From Candidatus Poribacteria bacterium (lineage in GTDB: Bacteria; Poribacteria; WGA-4E; WGA-3G), in NCBI GenBank assembly GCA_028824125.1, contig JAPPES010000073.1:50234-97417 (forward strand): a stretch of DNA of 47,184 nt, read 5' to 3'. The position numbers and the translations under genes are program-made. Under the pieces are notes generated by a model that saw only the letters and a list, made by a program, of their open reading frames with translations, was not told where the DNA came from and did not search any database. Every line of letters starts with the position of its first letter. Position 1 is the stretch's first letter. Shown piece after piece: positions 1-8,960 of this stretch.

Positions 1-2
1 TC

Positions 3-836
3 AATAGTGTGTCTTTCAGTCCGGATGGAAAAACTATCGCAAGTGGCAGTTTTGACAGAACCATCCGTCTATGGGAGGTCGACACGGGAGCACACCTCCG
101 CACCCTTAAAGAGCATGCACGTGATGTCCGGAGTGTGTCTTTCAGTCCGGATGGAAAAACTATCGCAAGTGGCAGTTTTGAGGGACCCATCCATCTATGG
201 GAAGCCAACACGGGGGCACACCTTCGCACTCTTGAAGGGCATGCGTGGGGGGTCAATAGTGTGTCTTTCAGTCCGGATGGAAAAACTATCGCAAGTGGCA
301 GTTTTGACAGAACCATCCGTCTATGGGAGGTCGACACGGGAGCACACCTCCGCACTCTTGAAGGGCACACGATTCTGGTCTATAGTGTGTCTTTCAGTCC
401 GGATGGAAAAACTATCGCAAGTGGCAGTTCGGATGGAACCATGCTGTTGTGGAATTACAGATCTGATGCTGATGAAACAGGTCTGGATGAACCGTTTTCC
501 GTTGAGTCACGCGGTAAAAAACTTGTCACATTAGGTCAGATAAAGCGCAACCAACTGTTCCAAAACTATCCTAACCCATTCAACCCTGAAACGTGGATAC
601 CTTATCAGTTAGCAGAACCCGCAGATGTGACGTTGCATATTTATGCTGTAGATGGCGGCCTTGTTCGCACCTTGTCATTAGGGTATCAAGGTGTCGGTAT
701 CTATCATAATCGGAGCCGCGCTGCATATTGGGATGGGAAAAACGAATTAGGTGAAAAGGTCGCAAGTGGCGCGTATTTCTATACACTCTCGGCGGGTGAT
801 TTTTCTGCCACACGGAAGATGTTAATACGCAAGTAA
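3..836 (+). CDS. WD40-repeat protein with C-terminal FlgD-like domain (5' truncated)
   Basis: The reading frame is open from the window's left edge, so the start is missing. At least four WD40 blades are visible; each has the motif SVSFSPDGKTIASGS followed by a blade-ending LW (RLWEVDTG, HLWEANTG, LLWNYRS). After the last blade comes a linker and then the motif NYPNPFNPETWIPYQLA, followed by a beta-rich tail ending in SGAYFYTLSAGDFSATRKML. That tail resembles the FlgD-Ig-like / secretion-tail domain found at the C-terminus of exported proteins in Poribacteria, Bacteroidetes and relatives. Family knowledge suggests an extracytoplasmic beta-propeller acting as an interaction scaffold; no catalytic residues are seen. 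The blades are almost identical at DNA level. Confidence 0.9.
   Translation, partial: NSVSFSPDGKTIASGSFDRTIRLWEVDTGAHLRTLKEHARDVRSVSFSPDGKTIASGSFEGPIHLWEANTGAHLRTLEGHAWGVNSVSFSPDGKTIASGSFDRTIRLWEVDTGAHLRTLEGHTILVYSVSFSPDGKTIASGSSDGTMLLWNYRSDADETGLDEPFSVESRGKKLVTLGQIKRNQLFQNYPNPFNPETWIPYQLAEPADVTLHIYAVDGGLVRTLSLGYQGVGIYHNRSRAAYWDGKNELGEKVASGAYFYTLSAGDFSATRKMLIRK
9..450 (+). repeat. 126-bp tandem repeat encoding WD40 blades
   Basis: Units begin at 9, 135, 261 and 387, exactly 126 bp (42 codons) apart. The first 44 or so bases of each unit are the same. Units 1 and 3 match for about 95 bases, and the divergence is mostly at the blade-joining loop. This fits recent duplication or gene conversion inside the gene. 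The array continues off the left edge. Confidence 0.9.
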
Positions 837-894
837 TGCTATTATAGTTTGGACAATTTTAAAATCTTAACGGGACTCAGCGAACATTTTGCTT

Positions 895-3800
895 ATGAAA
901 CAATATTCTATTTTCTGTTGTATCCCTCTCATTCTCAGCATTGCATTTCTCATCGGGTGCGGTGAGAAAGAAGACAAGGCAATTCTTCTTGCACGCAAAG
1001 CAATCGTCCAAGGCGATTACGCAGCAGCGGAGTCCGCTGTTCAAAAATCGCGCGCCAACGATTCAGAAAACCAGGAAGCAGTATATCTTGACCGTTTCCT
1101 GCAGTTACGAAATAGCATTGACACGAACAGTTGGCATCAAACTATCTCACAAGCATTAACGTATCTTGAAACGTTGAACACTGGTATTGATGCAATTTCA
1201 GTCCTTGAAGATCCGGATTCAGACGAACTTGACCAACAAGAGCGTTTTATAAGATCCCGGAATTCTATTGCGGGATTGCTCGCTACCACACTTGCAACGG
1301 CAGTTGAAAAACAACCCGATTTACTGTCGGATTTAGCAAAGAGGTCAGATACCGTTGTTGTTACAGGACTATTAGAGGCACAGAAATGTTATCAACCAGC
1401 TGCCCTCCAATCGGTTGAACAACTTTTGCAACAACTCCGTAGTGAAACAGAAGGTGCAGGTGCTAACCTTACGACACTTTTAAAAAACGCTACGCAACAC
1501 CAAGACCCACAGATTAGAAAAGCAGCGATCCGTGAATTAGGCACGCTACAAAGCAGTAAACTCATTCCGACATATAAATTAATTCTTACCAAAACGGACG
1601 AAGTACCAGCAGTTTCCTATAGTGCTATCGTGGCAGTAGGCGCGCTCTGCAAACCTGAATTTCAACCAAATCCCGAAATAGTCCCCATTCTTCAACTTGC
1701 TACAAGAAATAATAACGCGCAAGTACGAATGCACGCAGCGAAACTTCTCGGCAAGCTTCAAGCAGCGGAAGCAATTGACGACTTAGTCAAGCTCTTAGCA
1801 GATTCCAACGCTTATGTCAAAGACACCGCTATAGATGCGCTTAATAGAATTGGCATGCCCGCAGTAGAAACACTTTTGGCCGTTCTTGCAACAGGCGCGA
1901 ACAACATCATTCCTGATGTGGATGACGGTTTTTCCGAGCAGTACCAATATATCGCCAGTGCGTATATTGACGATTCTTGGATGAAAAAGTACCGTTTGAG
2001 AGCACAATCCGCAGCCATTGATACTTTAGGAAGACTCAGAGCGGAAACAGCAGTTGTGCCTTTAATTCAGCTTTTAGCGAATGAGGATTTAAAAGGTGCA
2101 GCGAGCGCAGCCTTAATGTCAATGCGGGGAGTCGCTGTTCCAGCACTTATAGACGCACTTCAAACAGGTGAGGACGGTGTGCAGTTAGAATCCACAAATG
2201 TACTGAGCAGTATCGGTGATCGCCGGGCCATCCAGCCGTTTATTGACATCTTAACAGGTGATGCTAACAAAGAGGTTAAAGCCATTGTTGCAAAGGGGCT
2301 TGGAAACATGCGTGCACGCGGACTCAACAACGCAGCTGTTACTGCACTTACCACAGCACTTGAGCTTGACGATACAACAGTCACACAAGCAGCGGAAGCA
2401 CTCGGCAAGATTAATGTCTCTTATGAAGAAACGATCCGAAAATTGATTGCGATTTCAATGGATAAACTACGTCGCGAAACAGTTCGCTCCGCTGCTATCA
2501 ATGCTTTGTGGCAGATGAAACCTGAAAATGCCACGCAACCGATGCTATTGTTGATGCTAAGTGACGAAACGAGTGCTGTTATCCGAGCAAACGCTGTGAA
2601 GGTGCTCAGTCGTATTAAAGACACAGAAACCCTTCCTGTGCTTTTCTGGGTTTTGTCAATGCAGTACGATGACATATCAGACTTTCAGCGCCACATGAAA
2701 CGGAAATATAAAACACTTGACGCGCTGAGAGCACATCTTGACTCCTTGAATATTGAATGGACAGCAGATTATCCGCGTTCTAATTATCGGATATGGGGTG
2801 AACTTAAACCTATTCCCAGTCTTGTTCGGAGTGAAGTTGCACGCTCGCTCGGTATTTTCAAAGGTGATACCGTCGTTGAACCACTGACAAACGCATTAGC
2901 AGACGATCAACGGGCAACGGTGCGGCGCAGTGCCGCATGGGCACTCGGCAGAGTCGGGGGTGACATGGCTGTTGACGCGCTCATTACTGCGCTAAAAAAG
3001 GACAAACAAGGTGTCGTACGCCAAGAAGCTGCGATTGCTTTAGGCACTATCAAATCCGCGAAAAGTGCTGATCCGCTGCTGGATATAATCAGAACCGATA
3101 AATATGAAACTGCACGGCTTGAGGCAACGAAAGCACTTAGAGAAATCAATCCTGATCTCGTTGATAAAGGTCTGGTTGACATCGTTAAAAAAGGACGTGG
3201 CAGTTTCGAAGACGGTCATGAAGTCCAATCTGTTCAAAATGAAGTTATTGGTGCACTTGTAAAAAATGGCAATGAAACCACAACCGATTTGTTACTTGAC
3301 GCGCTCAAGTCTGCTGATGACGAATGGACTCGCTGGGTAATTGTCTATATGCTTGGTGTCATTCATAACGCTTCAGCGTTAGACACCATGCTTGCCGAAT
3401 TGAAAAATCCGAGTTATGTTATTCGTAAAGAAGCTGTTACTCGACTCGGTGGTTTTAAAGACCGAAAGACAGTAGAATCCTTAATCGCAATCCTTGAAAA
3501 CCGAGAGGAATCGGTGTCTATCCGTGCTGCTGCAGCTGCCTCGTTAAATGCCCTTCGCGACGAGCGCTCAGCACCCGCACTACGAGAAGCACTCAACGAT
3601 GAAAACAGTGCTATTCGATTGCAAGCAGTTGCTGCGTTAGGAAGCATAAAGGATGCAAAAGCAGTGCCTAAACTAAGCGAAATGGTTGAGAATCAGTTAG
3701 AAACGGACGTTATCCGTGCTGCGACTGTTACTGCACTTGGCAACATCGGTGATAAAGCCTCAGAAGATCTCTTTATCCGCGCGCTTGATGTCCGAATCGG

Positions 3801-4755
3801 TAATATCTCTAATAATGCAATCGCAGCACTCGGAAAATTAAAAAGCACGAAAGCCGTTCCCCGCCTTATCGCAATCTTGGAGGACAAACGAATTCCTTTA
3901 GATGCCAGTACGGCTGTATTGGCAAATGCCTCTCCGCGCATAAAAGCTGCAGTGGCACTTGGCGCAATTGGGGGAACAGAGGCAACGAACGCGCTTGCTA
4001 ATCGCATCATTGATGAAACGGAATATATTGTTGCACTTGAAGACGCAGCAAACAGACGTAATTTGGCGCTCAACGATAGGAAAAGGAACTGGAGTTGGGA
4101 AGTTATCGTTGGTGCTGCGAAAAAACTTAACCTACCTGAGTTCATCGGAGAAAAAATGCAAGCCCGTGCAGATGACAAATGGGAGGGAAATCCGATCAGA
4201 AATGCTGCATCCGTTGCATTAGCACGCACTCGGGCCCTTAATGTTTCAGAATTGAGGGAAGCACTCGCGGACCCAGTTGTTGATACGCGAAAAGATACGG
4301 CACGGAAAATTGGAGAAACGGGAACTACCGCATTAGTCCCAGACCTTGTCCTTGTCGCAAACGGAGAAAATGAGGACAATAAAGATGTCCGGCGATTGGC
4401 AACGCAAGCATTAGGTGAACTTGCGGATGCTTCAACAACTGACCCCCTCATTGAAGTCATAAATAACGAGGAAAATCATATTGAAATCCGCAGAGATGCG
4501 GCACGCGCACTCGGCAAAATTGCCACTGACAAAGCGGTTTCAGCACTCATTGCAAAACTTATTGAATTGCATACCGAACAAACAGAACGCGCATTCCGCG
4601 CCGATCTGATAAGAGCACTCGGTGATGCAAAAAACAGTAGCTCTACACAAATTCTGGAGACAGTTTTAGAAGACGCAGATGCGGATATTCATTTCTTAGC
4701 AGCATCCGCGCTCTTTGAAATTACTGGCAACGGTTATGGCTATGATCGGTTATAA
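895..4755 (+). CDS. HEAT-repeat (PBS-lyase-like) lipoprotein
   Basis: A 1286-residue protein. The start is placed at the ATG at 895 rather than the in-frame TTG at 889, because it gives a clean type II signal peptide: K2, a hydrophobic stretch at 4-20 and lipobox LIGC with Cys22. Residues about 25-190 are helical without clear repeats. From about 195 to the end the protein is a long solenoid of HEAT / PBS-lyase-like units of roughly 30 residues, with motifs such as IRKAAIRELGTL, VRRSAAWALGRVG and IRRDAARALGKI. An insertion at about 595-650 (around YDDISDFQRHMKRKYKTLDA) breaks the regular phase. The likely role is a membrane-anchored protein-protein scaffold; no enzymatic motif is visible. The stop lies 28 bases before the NIPSNAP start, so co-transcription is possible. 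Confidence 0.9.
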   Translation: MKQYSIFCCIPLILSIAFLIGCGEKEDKAILLARKAIVQGDYAAAESAVQKSRANDSENQEAVYLDRFLQLRNSIDTNSWHQTISQALTYLETLNTGIDAISVLEDPDSDELDQQERFIRSRNSIAGLLATTLATAVEKQPDLLSDLAKRSDTVVVTGLLEAQKCYQPAALQSVEQLLQQLRSETEGAGANLTTLLKNATQHQDPQIRKAAIRELGTLQSSKLIPTYKLILTKTDEVPAVSYSAIVAVGALCKPEFQPNPEIVPILQLATRNNNAQVRMHAAKLLGKLQAAEAIDDLVKLLADSNAYVKDTAIDALNRIGMPAVETLLAVLATGANNIIPDVDDGFSEQYQYIASAYIDDSWMKKYRLRAQSAAIDTLGRLRAETAVVPLIQLLANEDLKGAASAALMSMRGVAVPALIDALQTGEDGVQLESTNVLSSIGDRRAIQPFIDILTGDANKEVKAIVAKGLGNMRARGLNNAAVTALTTALELDDTTVTQAAEALGKINVSYEETIRKLIAISMDKLRRETVRSAAINALWQMKPENATQPMLLLMLSDETSAVIRANAVKVLSRIKDTETLPVLFWVLSMQYDDISDFQRHMKRKYKTLDALRAHLDSLNIEWTADYPRSNYRIWGELKPIPSLVRSEVARSLGIFKGDTVVEPLTNALADDQRATVRRSAAWALGRVGGDMAVDALITALKKDKQGVVRQEAAIALGTIKSAKSADPLLDIIRTDKYETARLEATKALREINPDLVDKGLVDIVKKGRGSFEDGHEVQSVQNEVIGALVKNGNETTTDLLLDALKSADDEWTRWVIVYMLGVIHNASALDTMLAELKNPSYVIRKEAVTRLGGFKDRKTVESLIAILENREESVSIRAAAAASLNALRDERSAPALREALNDENSAIRLQAVAALGSIKDAKAVPKLSEMVENQLETDVIRAATVTALGNIGDKASEDLFIRALDVRIGNISNNAIAALGKLKSTKAVPRLIAILEDKRIPLDASTAVLANASPRIKAAVALGAIGGTEATNALANRIIDETEYIVALEDAANRRNLALNDRKRNWSWEVIVGAAKKLNLPEFIGEKMQARADDKWEGNPIRNAASVALARTRALNVSELREALADPVVDTRKDTARKIGETGTTALVPDLVLVANGENEDNKDVRRLATQALGELADASTTDPLIEVINNEENHIEIRRDAARALGKIATDKAVSALIAKLIELHTEQTERAFRADLIRALGDAKNSSSTQILETVLEDADADIHFLAASALFEITGNGYGYDRL

Positions 4756-4783
4756 CCTAAAATTTTCAAACAAGGAGATTCTT

Positions 4784-5107
4784 ATGGCATTTTTCGAATT
4801 ACGACAATATCGAACGCAACCCGGGCAACGCGACAATTGGGTCAAATACATGGAAGAAACGGTTATTCCGTTTCAGATTTCTAAAGGAATGGTCGTCATC
4901 GGTAGTTTTATCGGTGAAGAAGAGGATGACCTCTACGTCTGGATCCGACGGTTTGAAAGCGAGGAACAGCGGGAGCAACTCTACGCAGCGGTTTACGAAG
5001 ATGACCAGTGGGTAAACGAGATCTCACCGCGCGTCGGTGAGCTTATTGACAGATCAAAAATCGTTGTTACACGGATGGAACCGACCTCGCGCTCGCCACA
5101 TCAATAA
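4784..5107 (+). CDS. NIPSNAP-family protein
   Basis: A 107-residue protein starting MAFFELRQYRTQPGQ. The ATG at 4784 has an AAGGAG ribosome site 6 bases upstream, so the longer frame that begins inside the HEAT gene is rejected. The pattern FELRQYRTQPGQRDNWVKYME, then VVIGSFIG, then YVWIRRFESEEQRE is typical of the NIPSNAP / dimeric alpha-beta barrel (ferredoxin-like) fold at its usual size of about 100 residues. The biochemical role of bacterial NIPSNAPs is not settled. It is followed by a PhyH oxygenase gene, suggesting a small operon. No signal peptide, so cytoplasmic. Confidence 0.85.
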   Translation: MAFFELRQYRTQPGQRDNWVKYMEETVIPFQISKGMVVIGSFIGEEEDDLYVWIRRFESEEQREQLYAAVYEDDQWVNEISPRVGELIDRSKIVVTRMEPTSRSPHQ

Positions 5108-5187
5108 CAGCAACGGAGATGACCAATGAACGTAGCATAATCTTCCAGATTGTGCTACAAACGTTCACGATAACAGCAACGGAGATG
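5104..5187 (+). promoter_or_regulatory. Duplicated ribosome-site segment with micro-ORF and hairpin
   Basis: The 18-base segment ATAACAGCAACGGAGATG occurs at 5104-5121 and again at 5170-5187, 66 bases apart. Each copy is followed within a few bases by ATGAACG. The first ATG (5126) opens only a four-codon frame (M-N-V-A-stop); the second is the PhyH start at 5193. Between them is an inverted repeat, 5128-5166: arms GAACG/CGTTC and TAGCATAATC/GATTGTGCTA (one T-G wobble) around the loop TTCCA. It looks like a tandem duplication of the gene's leader that now forms a micro-ORF plus hairpin. A regulatory role is inferred only. Confidence 0.55.
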
Positions 5188-5192
5188 GCTTT

Positions 5193-5939
5193 ATGAACGC
5201 TGAAGAAAAATATCTGTTTGACCTGTGGGGATATGTCAACATTGAAGGTGTTTTAGAGGCGGAAGAACTCGTTGAACTGAACGCGCTGATTGACGCGCAA
5301 GACTACCCCGATCCTGCGGACGACAACATCCATTCACAACGATTCGGCGGTTTCTTAAGTTGGGAGGATGATGCGTTTCGGAAACTTCTCAATCACCCAC
5401 GCATCATGCCGTGTTTAGCAGAGATCGTCGGTCCAAAATTCCGGCTCGATCATGTCTACGGCATCTTGATGATAGAAGGAAATCCGGGTGGCACACTTCA
5501 CGGTGGCGGTACCCCTTACGATCCATCACAGTACTACGTCTTCCGAAATGATCGGATGTATAACGGTTTGACTGTTGCCTCGTGGGCATTAACGGACATG
5601 CTGCCAGGACACGGCGGTTTCTGCTGTATTCCCGGTAGTCATAAGAGCAACTACCCGTGTCCGCCGCAGTTTCGTCCCGTAGTGGAAAACAAAACCTGTA
5701 TGGCACCGGTGCATCAGAAGGCGGGTGATGTCGTTATCTTTACGGAAGCGTTGACACACGGTACGCTCCCGTGGACTGCAACGCATCAACGCCGCTCTAT
5801 TCTGTTCAAGTATTCCCCAGGACATGCTTCATGGGGACAGGGCAGATATGATGAGGCACTCCGTGACCTGATGACGGATGAAGACCAGAAGTTGATGCTT
5901 GAACCGCCTTATGTCTCACATCGTAAATCGGTCGTCTAA
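5193..5939 (+). CDS. Phytanoyl-CoA dioxygenase (PhyH) family protein, HxG variant
   Basis: A 248-residue protein of the PhyH family (Fe(II)/2-oxoglutarate-dependent, double-stranded beta-helix). Key segments are GGTLHGGGTPYD (about 99-110), GLTVASWALTDMLPGHGGF (about 125-143), IPGSHKSN, and THGTLPW with the distal His189 followed by R200/R201. In canonical members the first metal motif is HxD; here the aligned position reads H103-G-G, and the nearest Asp is D110. The other two PhyH proteins in this window keep HQD. The ATG at 5193 follows a GGAG site. It lies downstream of NIPSNAP. Substrate unknown; oxidation of a small organic molecule or natural-product-like substrate is typical of the family. 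Confidence 0.85.
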   Translation: MNAEEKYLFDLWGYVNIEGVLEAEELVELNALIDAQDYPDPADDNIHSQRFGGFLSWEDDAFRKLLNHPRIMPCLAEIVGPKFRLDHVYGILMIEGNPGGTLHGGGTPYDPSQYYVFRNDRMYNGLTVASWALTDMLPGHGGFCCIPGSHKSNYPCPPQFRPVVENKTCMAPVHQKAGDVVIFTEALTHGTLPWTATHQRRSILFKYSPGHASWGQGRYDEALRDLMTDEDQKLMLEPPYVSHRKSVV

Positions 5940-6040
5940 CATGTAGGATAGGTTAAAAAAGGTGAAAATAAACACAGGACCAGATTCGATGAGGCTATCC
6001 TGCGATATTATTCGACCAGATAAGATATAGAGGAAGTTTT

Positions 6041-8302
6041 ATGATTGACATTGAAAGGTTTAAGACACAACTAAAAGAATTTGATGCATTGCGTGACGAT
6101 GATGAGATACAAACAGGAACTGTTGAGCACATGCAGCCTCAGCACGCAAAAGAGTGGCCCTCTGAATTGCACCCATCCGTACGCAACGCTCTTGTCCACG
6201 CAGGCATCACTACTCCCTACAAACACCAAGCAGAGGCAATTAGCAAATCTATAGATGGGGCAGATATAGTTTTGGAATCTCCCACCGCTAGTGGTAAGAC
6301 CGCGGCATTCGCGGCACCGATGCTAGACGCTTTAATACGTAATCCGGATTCTCATGCGCTCATGATTTATCCAATGAAGGCATTAGCCTTCGATCAAAGG
6401 GCACAGATTGAACAACTTTGCGAACCGCTTCGGATTGAATCATTTCCTTATGATGGAGACACCGATAGGGAACATAGAGATCTACTCCGGAATCATCCAA
6501 TACCAATTCTATTAACCAATCCCGAATACTTGAACATGTCATTCTTGGCTTATAAGGAACAGTGGGAAGGGTTTTTGCGTAATTTACGGTATATCATTAT
6601 TGATGAAATGCATGAATATCGCGGTTTTTTCGGTGCTAATATGGCACTTTTACTACGTCGATTTTTTCTCCATCTGAAACGCATCAGAGCAAATCCACGC
6701 ATATTCCTATCAACCGCTACTTGTGCTAATCCTGCGGAGCACGCCAAAAATCTTATAGGGCAGAACGTTGAGGTTATATCAGCAAGAAATATGTTCCGAC
6801 CAAAACGTCATTTCATTTTCGTCAATCCCGCTATTCGTGAATTCGGATACAGAGAAATTTTTAGGTTACGGGTTGAGCAAGCTGCATTAAGCATTCTTGC
6901 CAATCGGTTGCAAGCTCTTGTGTTCTGTCCAACAAAACGCTTCCTTGAAGATGCCCTTATCAATTGTAAGCGTAAGGCGGAAGAGCAAGGACTCAACCCA
7001 GATGAGATATCCCCGTTTCACGCTGATATGAAAAGTGATGATCGTCGGGAAATACAACAAAAAATTAAAAATGGTGAAATTCGTATTGTATTCACAACTA
7101 ATGCCTTAGAGTTAGGATTGGATATTGGTGGGTTGGACGGGGTCATACTTGCAGGATTTCCTTCCAATATTATGTCTGCTTGGCAACAGATTGGACGTGC
7201 AGGACGCGGTTGGAACCAAGAGGCTTTTGTGCTGTTTTATGCTATGAATGATCCAATAGATCGCTTTTTCGTGGGGAACTTGGAGGTCTTCTTAAACAAA
7301 CCGTTGGATGAATTAGTTATTGATCCTTCTAATGAAGAACTCATTCGGAGACACCTTCCATCTCTTGCCTATGAAACAGATGGAGAATTGTCTTCTAATG
7401 AGGAGCACATTCTCGGTAGCGCGTTTTATGATATAGCTCAATCGAATACCGGAACAGTTCCAAAGGGCTTCAAACCACATCAGAATTTGAACATTCGTGG
7501 GAGCATCGGCCAGTCTTTTGAGTTGAAGCGAGGAGGCGAGAAGCTCGGACAAATTTCGGAGATGCGGCGGTTTCGGGAAGCTTACATCGGTGCCATTTTC
7601 ACTTTCTTTGGTCGAAAATACTCTGTGCATGCCCATGAGGCAGATGCCGTTGTCTTGACTGATGCTGAGCCTAATCTCAGTACAGATCCGAGTTTTTTTA
7701 CGGTGCTGATGCCAACAGCCGTTTTCAATGGAGTTGCCTATGATGAAATTGAAGTATACTATGGTGTTCTGAATCTCACGATGAATTTCACTGGCTACAG
7801 AATAGTAGATGAGCGCACAAGCGAGCCAAGGGAACTGCACCAAACAAATGATGCATACTATCAGAACAATCTACATGCCTTTTGGATAAATGTTCCACCA
7901 AGTGAACGGACTACTGACGGGATCAGTGCGCTGGAGCACATCATCCGTGTTGGAGGAATGTTTGTCATTCCGGCGGACCGATTTGACACAAGTACCTACT
8001 CAAAGATTAGTGATGAACCGACCACTTTCTATTACGAAAACTACTCTGGTGGTATTGGTGTTGCTAAAAAACTTTTCAGCGTCTGGCAAGATGTACTGAG
8101 AAAAGGAATTGAAATCGCTGAAAGTTGTGAATGCCGGTCAGGGTGTCAGAATTGTATTGAGCCTGCAAAGAATTACAATACAGGCAACACAGATGACAAA
8201 ATAGACAAAGAAGGCGGTATTGCATTGGCAAGACATATCCTTGACAAAGCGAAGCAAAGACCTGATCGGAGATTCCAAGACGGGATGATGGTTCCAGTAT
8301 AA
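6041..8302 (+). CDS. DEAH-box helicase of the MrfA/YprA type with C-terminal Cys cluster
   Basis: A 753-residue superfamily 2 helicase. A Q-motif-like YKHQAEAI lies at about 60-67, Walker A (SPTASGKT) at 80-87, and the DEAH-type box DEMH at 188-191. Helicase domain 2 has TTNALELGLDIGGLDG and the arginine-finger motif QQIGRAGRGW. The C-terminal DUF1998-like region carries C696, C698, C702 and C705 in CECRSGCQNC, the cluster expected of MrfA-type (mitomycin repair) and YprA helicases. Family members unwind DNA with 3'-5' polarity in repair of crosslinks or bulky damage. The ATG at 6041 has an AGGAAG site upstream. The following genes on the same strand may form a repair or defence island. Confidence 0.88.
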   Translation: MIDIERFKTQLKEFDALRDDDEIQTGTVEHMQPQHAKEWPSELHPSVRNALVHAGITTPYKHQAEAISKSIDGADIVLESPTASGKTAAFAAPMLDALIRNPDSHALMIYPMKALAFDQRAQIEQLCEPLRIESFPYDGDTDREHRDLLRNHPIPILLTNPEYLNMSFLAYKEQWEGFLRNLRYIIIDEMHEYRGFFGANMALLLRRFFLHLKRIRANPRIFLSTATCANPAEHAKNLIGQNVEVISARNMFRPKRHFIFVNPAIREFGYREIFRLRVEQAALSILANRLQALVFCPTKRFLEDALINCKRKAEEQGLNPDEISPFHADMKSDDRREIQQKIKNGEIRIVFTTNALELGLDIGGLDGVILAGFPSNIMSAWQQIGRAGRGWNQEAFVLFYAMNDPIDRFFVGNLEVFLNKPLDELVIDPSNEELIRRHLPSLAYETDGELSSNEEHILGSAFYDIAQSNTGTVPKGFKPHQNLNIRGSIGQSFELKRGGEKLGQISEMRRFREAYIGAIFTFFGRKYSVHAHEADAVVLTDAEPNLSTDPSFFTVLMPTAVFNGVAYDEIEVYYGVLNLTMNFTGYRIVDERTSEPRELHQTNDAYYQNNLHAFWINVPPSERTTDGISALEHIIRVGGMFVIPADRFDTSTYSKISDEPTTFYYENYSGGIGVAKKLFSVWQDVLRKGIEIAESCECRSGCQNCIEPAKNYNTGNTDDKIDKEGGIALARHILDKAKQRPDRRFQDGMMVPV

Positions 8303-8383
8303 ACGAGAACATCGATTTTTCAGACACCCACTTTTAACACTTTGCGCGTATAGGTTATACGTCGGTTTAGAGGTTTCCGTTTC

Positions 8384-8400
8384 TCACGCCAGAGGCGTGA
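8384..8400 (+). repeat. Perfect short hairpin upstream of the 8432 gene
   Basis: TCACGCC at 8384-8390 and GGCGTGA at 8394-8400 form a perfect 7-bp stem with loop AGA. It lies 32 bases upstream of the next start codon and about 80 bases after the helicase stop. There is no T-run after it, so it is not a standard terminator. It could be an operator or an mRNA hairpin; function unknown. Confidence 0.5.
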
Positions 8401-8431
8401 TTATGTCTATAGAAAAAGGAGTATATATACA

Positions 8432-8947
8432 ATGGAATTACGTCAAGAATTGCAGGGTGCTTCAAAAATCAGGGAATGGGCGAATCACTATAATGTTAAA
8501 GAGGACATTCCAATAGAAAACCTTGTTTCTGATGTGAAAGACAGGGGGTATCTCAAAAAGAGAGAACTCATTGAAGTGGCAAGATGGAAAGTACCAACGG
8601 GGCGAAACTCTGTCTGGAGAATAGAGACAATGAGTCCTACTAATGTTGAGAGAATTACACGGGACGCTTTCCTATTAACTGACGATAGCGATAGACTTCG
8701 CCATTTATATAAACTGGAAGGCGTTGATAGTGCCATAGCTTCCGCTATCTTACATTGGTTTCATAATGACCGCTACCCCATTTGGGATAAGCACGCGAGA
8801 TGGTCTATCCAACTTGCTGAAGACTACTGTAGTAATGCACGTTGGAAAGCCTACACAAAATTTTGTAGAGCTATAGCAAACAAATACGGAATGGATATGC
8901 GTACTTTGGATCGTGCACTTTTCCAATATGGAAAGTCAAATTCATAA
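8432..8947 (+). CDS. Hypothetical protein, possible helix-hairpin-helix DNA-binding protein
   Basis: A 171-residue protein, all-alpha by appearance, no signal peptide. The segment LYKLEGVDSAIASAILHWF followed by NDRYPIWDKHARWSI resembles the helix-hairpin-helix and following loop of HhH-GPD DNA-glycosylase-like proteins (the L-x-G-V...AS..L...YPI.D pattern). A full glycosylase would be longer, and no catalytic Lys/Asp pair can be assigned with confidence. The start at 8432 has AAGGAG about 10 bases upstream. It sits downstream of the MrfA-like helicase, which fits a DNA-related function; the assignment is inference from weak motif similarity. Confidence 0.7.
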   Translation: MELRQELQGASKIREWANHYNVKEDIPIENLVSDVKDRGYLKKRELIEVARWKVPTGRNSVWRIETMSPTNVERITRDAFLLTDDSDRLRHLYKLEGVDSAIASAILHWFHNDRYPIWDKHARWSIQLAEDYCSNARWKAYTKFCRAIANKYGMDMRTLDRALFQYGKSNS

Positions 8948-8960
8948 TACGGGAGTTAGT

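Noticed and set aside
7..534. Open frame of 175 codons parallel to the WD40 gene
   Set aside because: The repeat length (126 bp) is a multiple of three, so the second frame stays open by repetition. Its translation has no sensible motif, whereas the WD40 frame has conserved blades and a known tail domain.
3693..4460. 255-codon minus-strand frame inside the HEAT gene
   Set aside because: Antisense shadow; composition is rich in Ser/Ala/Arg from reverse-reading helical repeat codons, and the plus-strand frame has strong family features.
8384..8400. Hairpin as terminator for the helicase gene
   Set aside because: No T-run follows and it lies about 80 bases after the stop; kept only as an unclassified hairpin.
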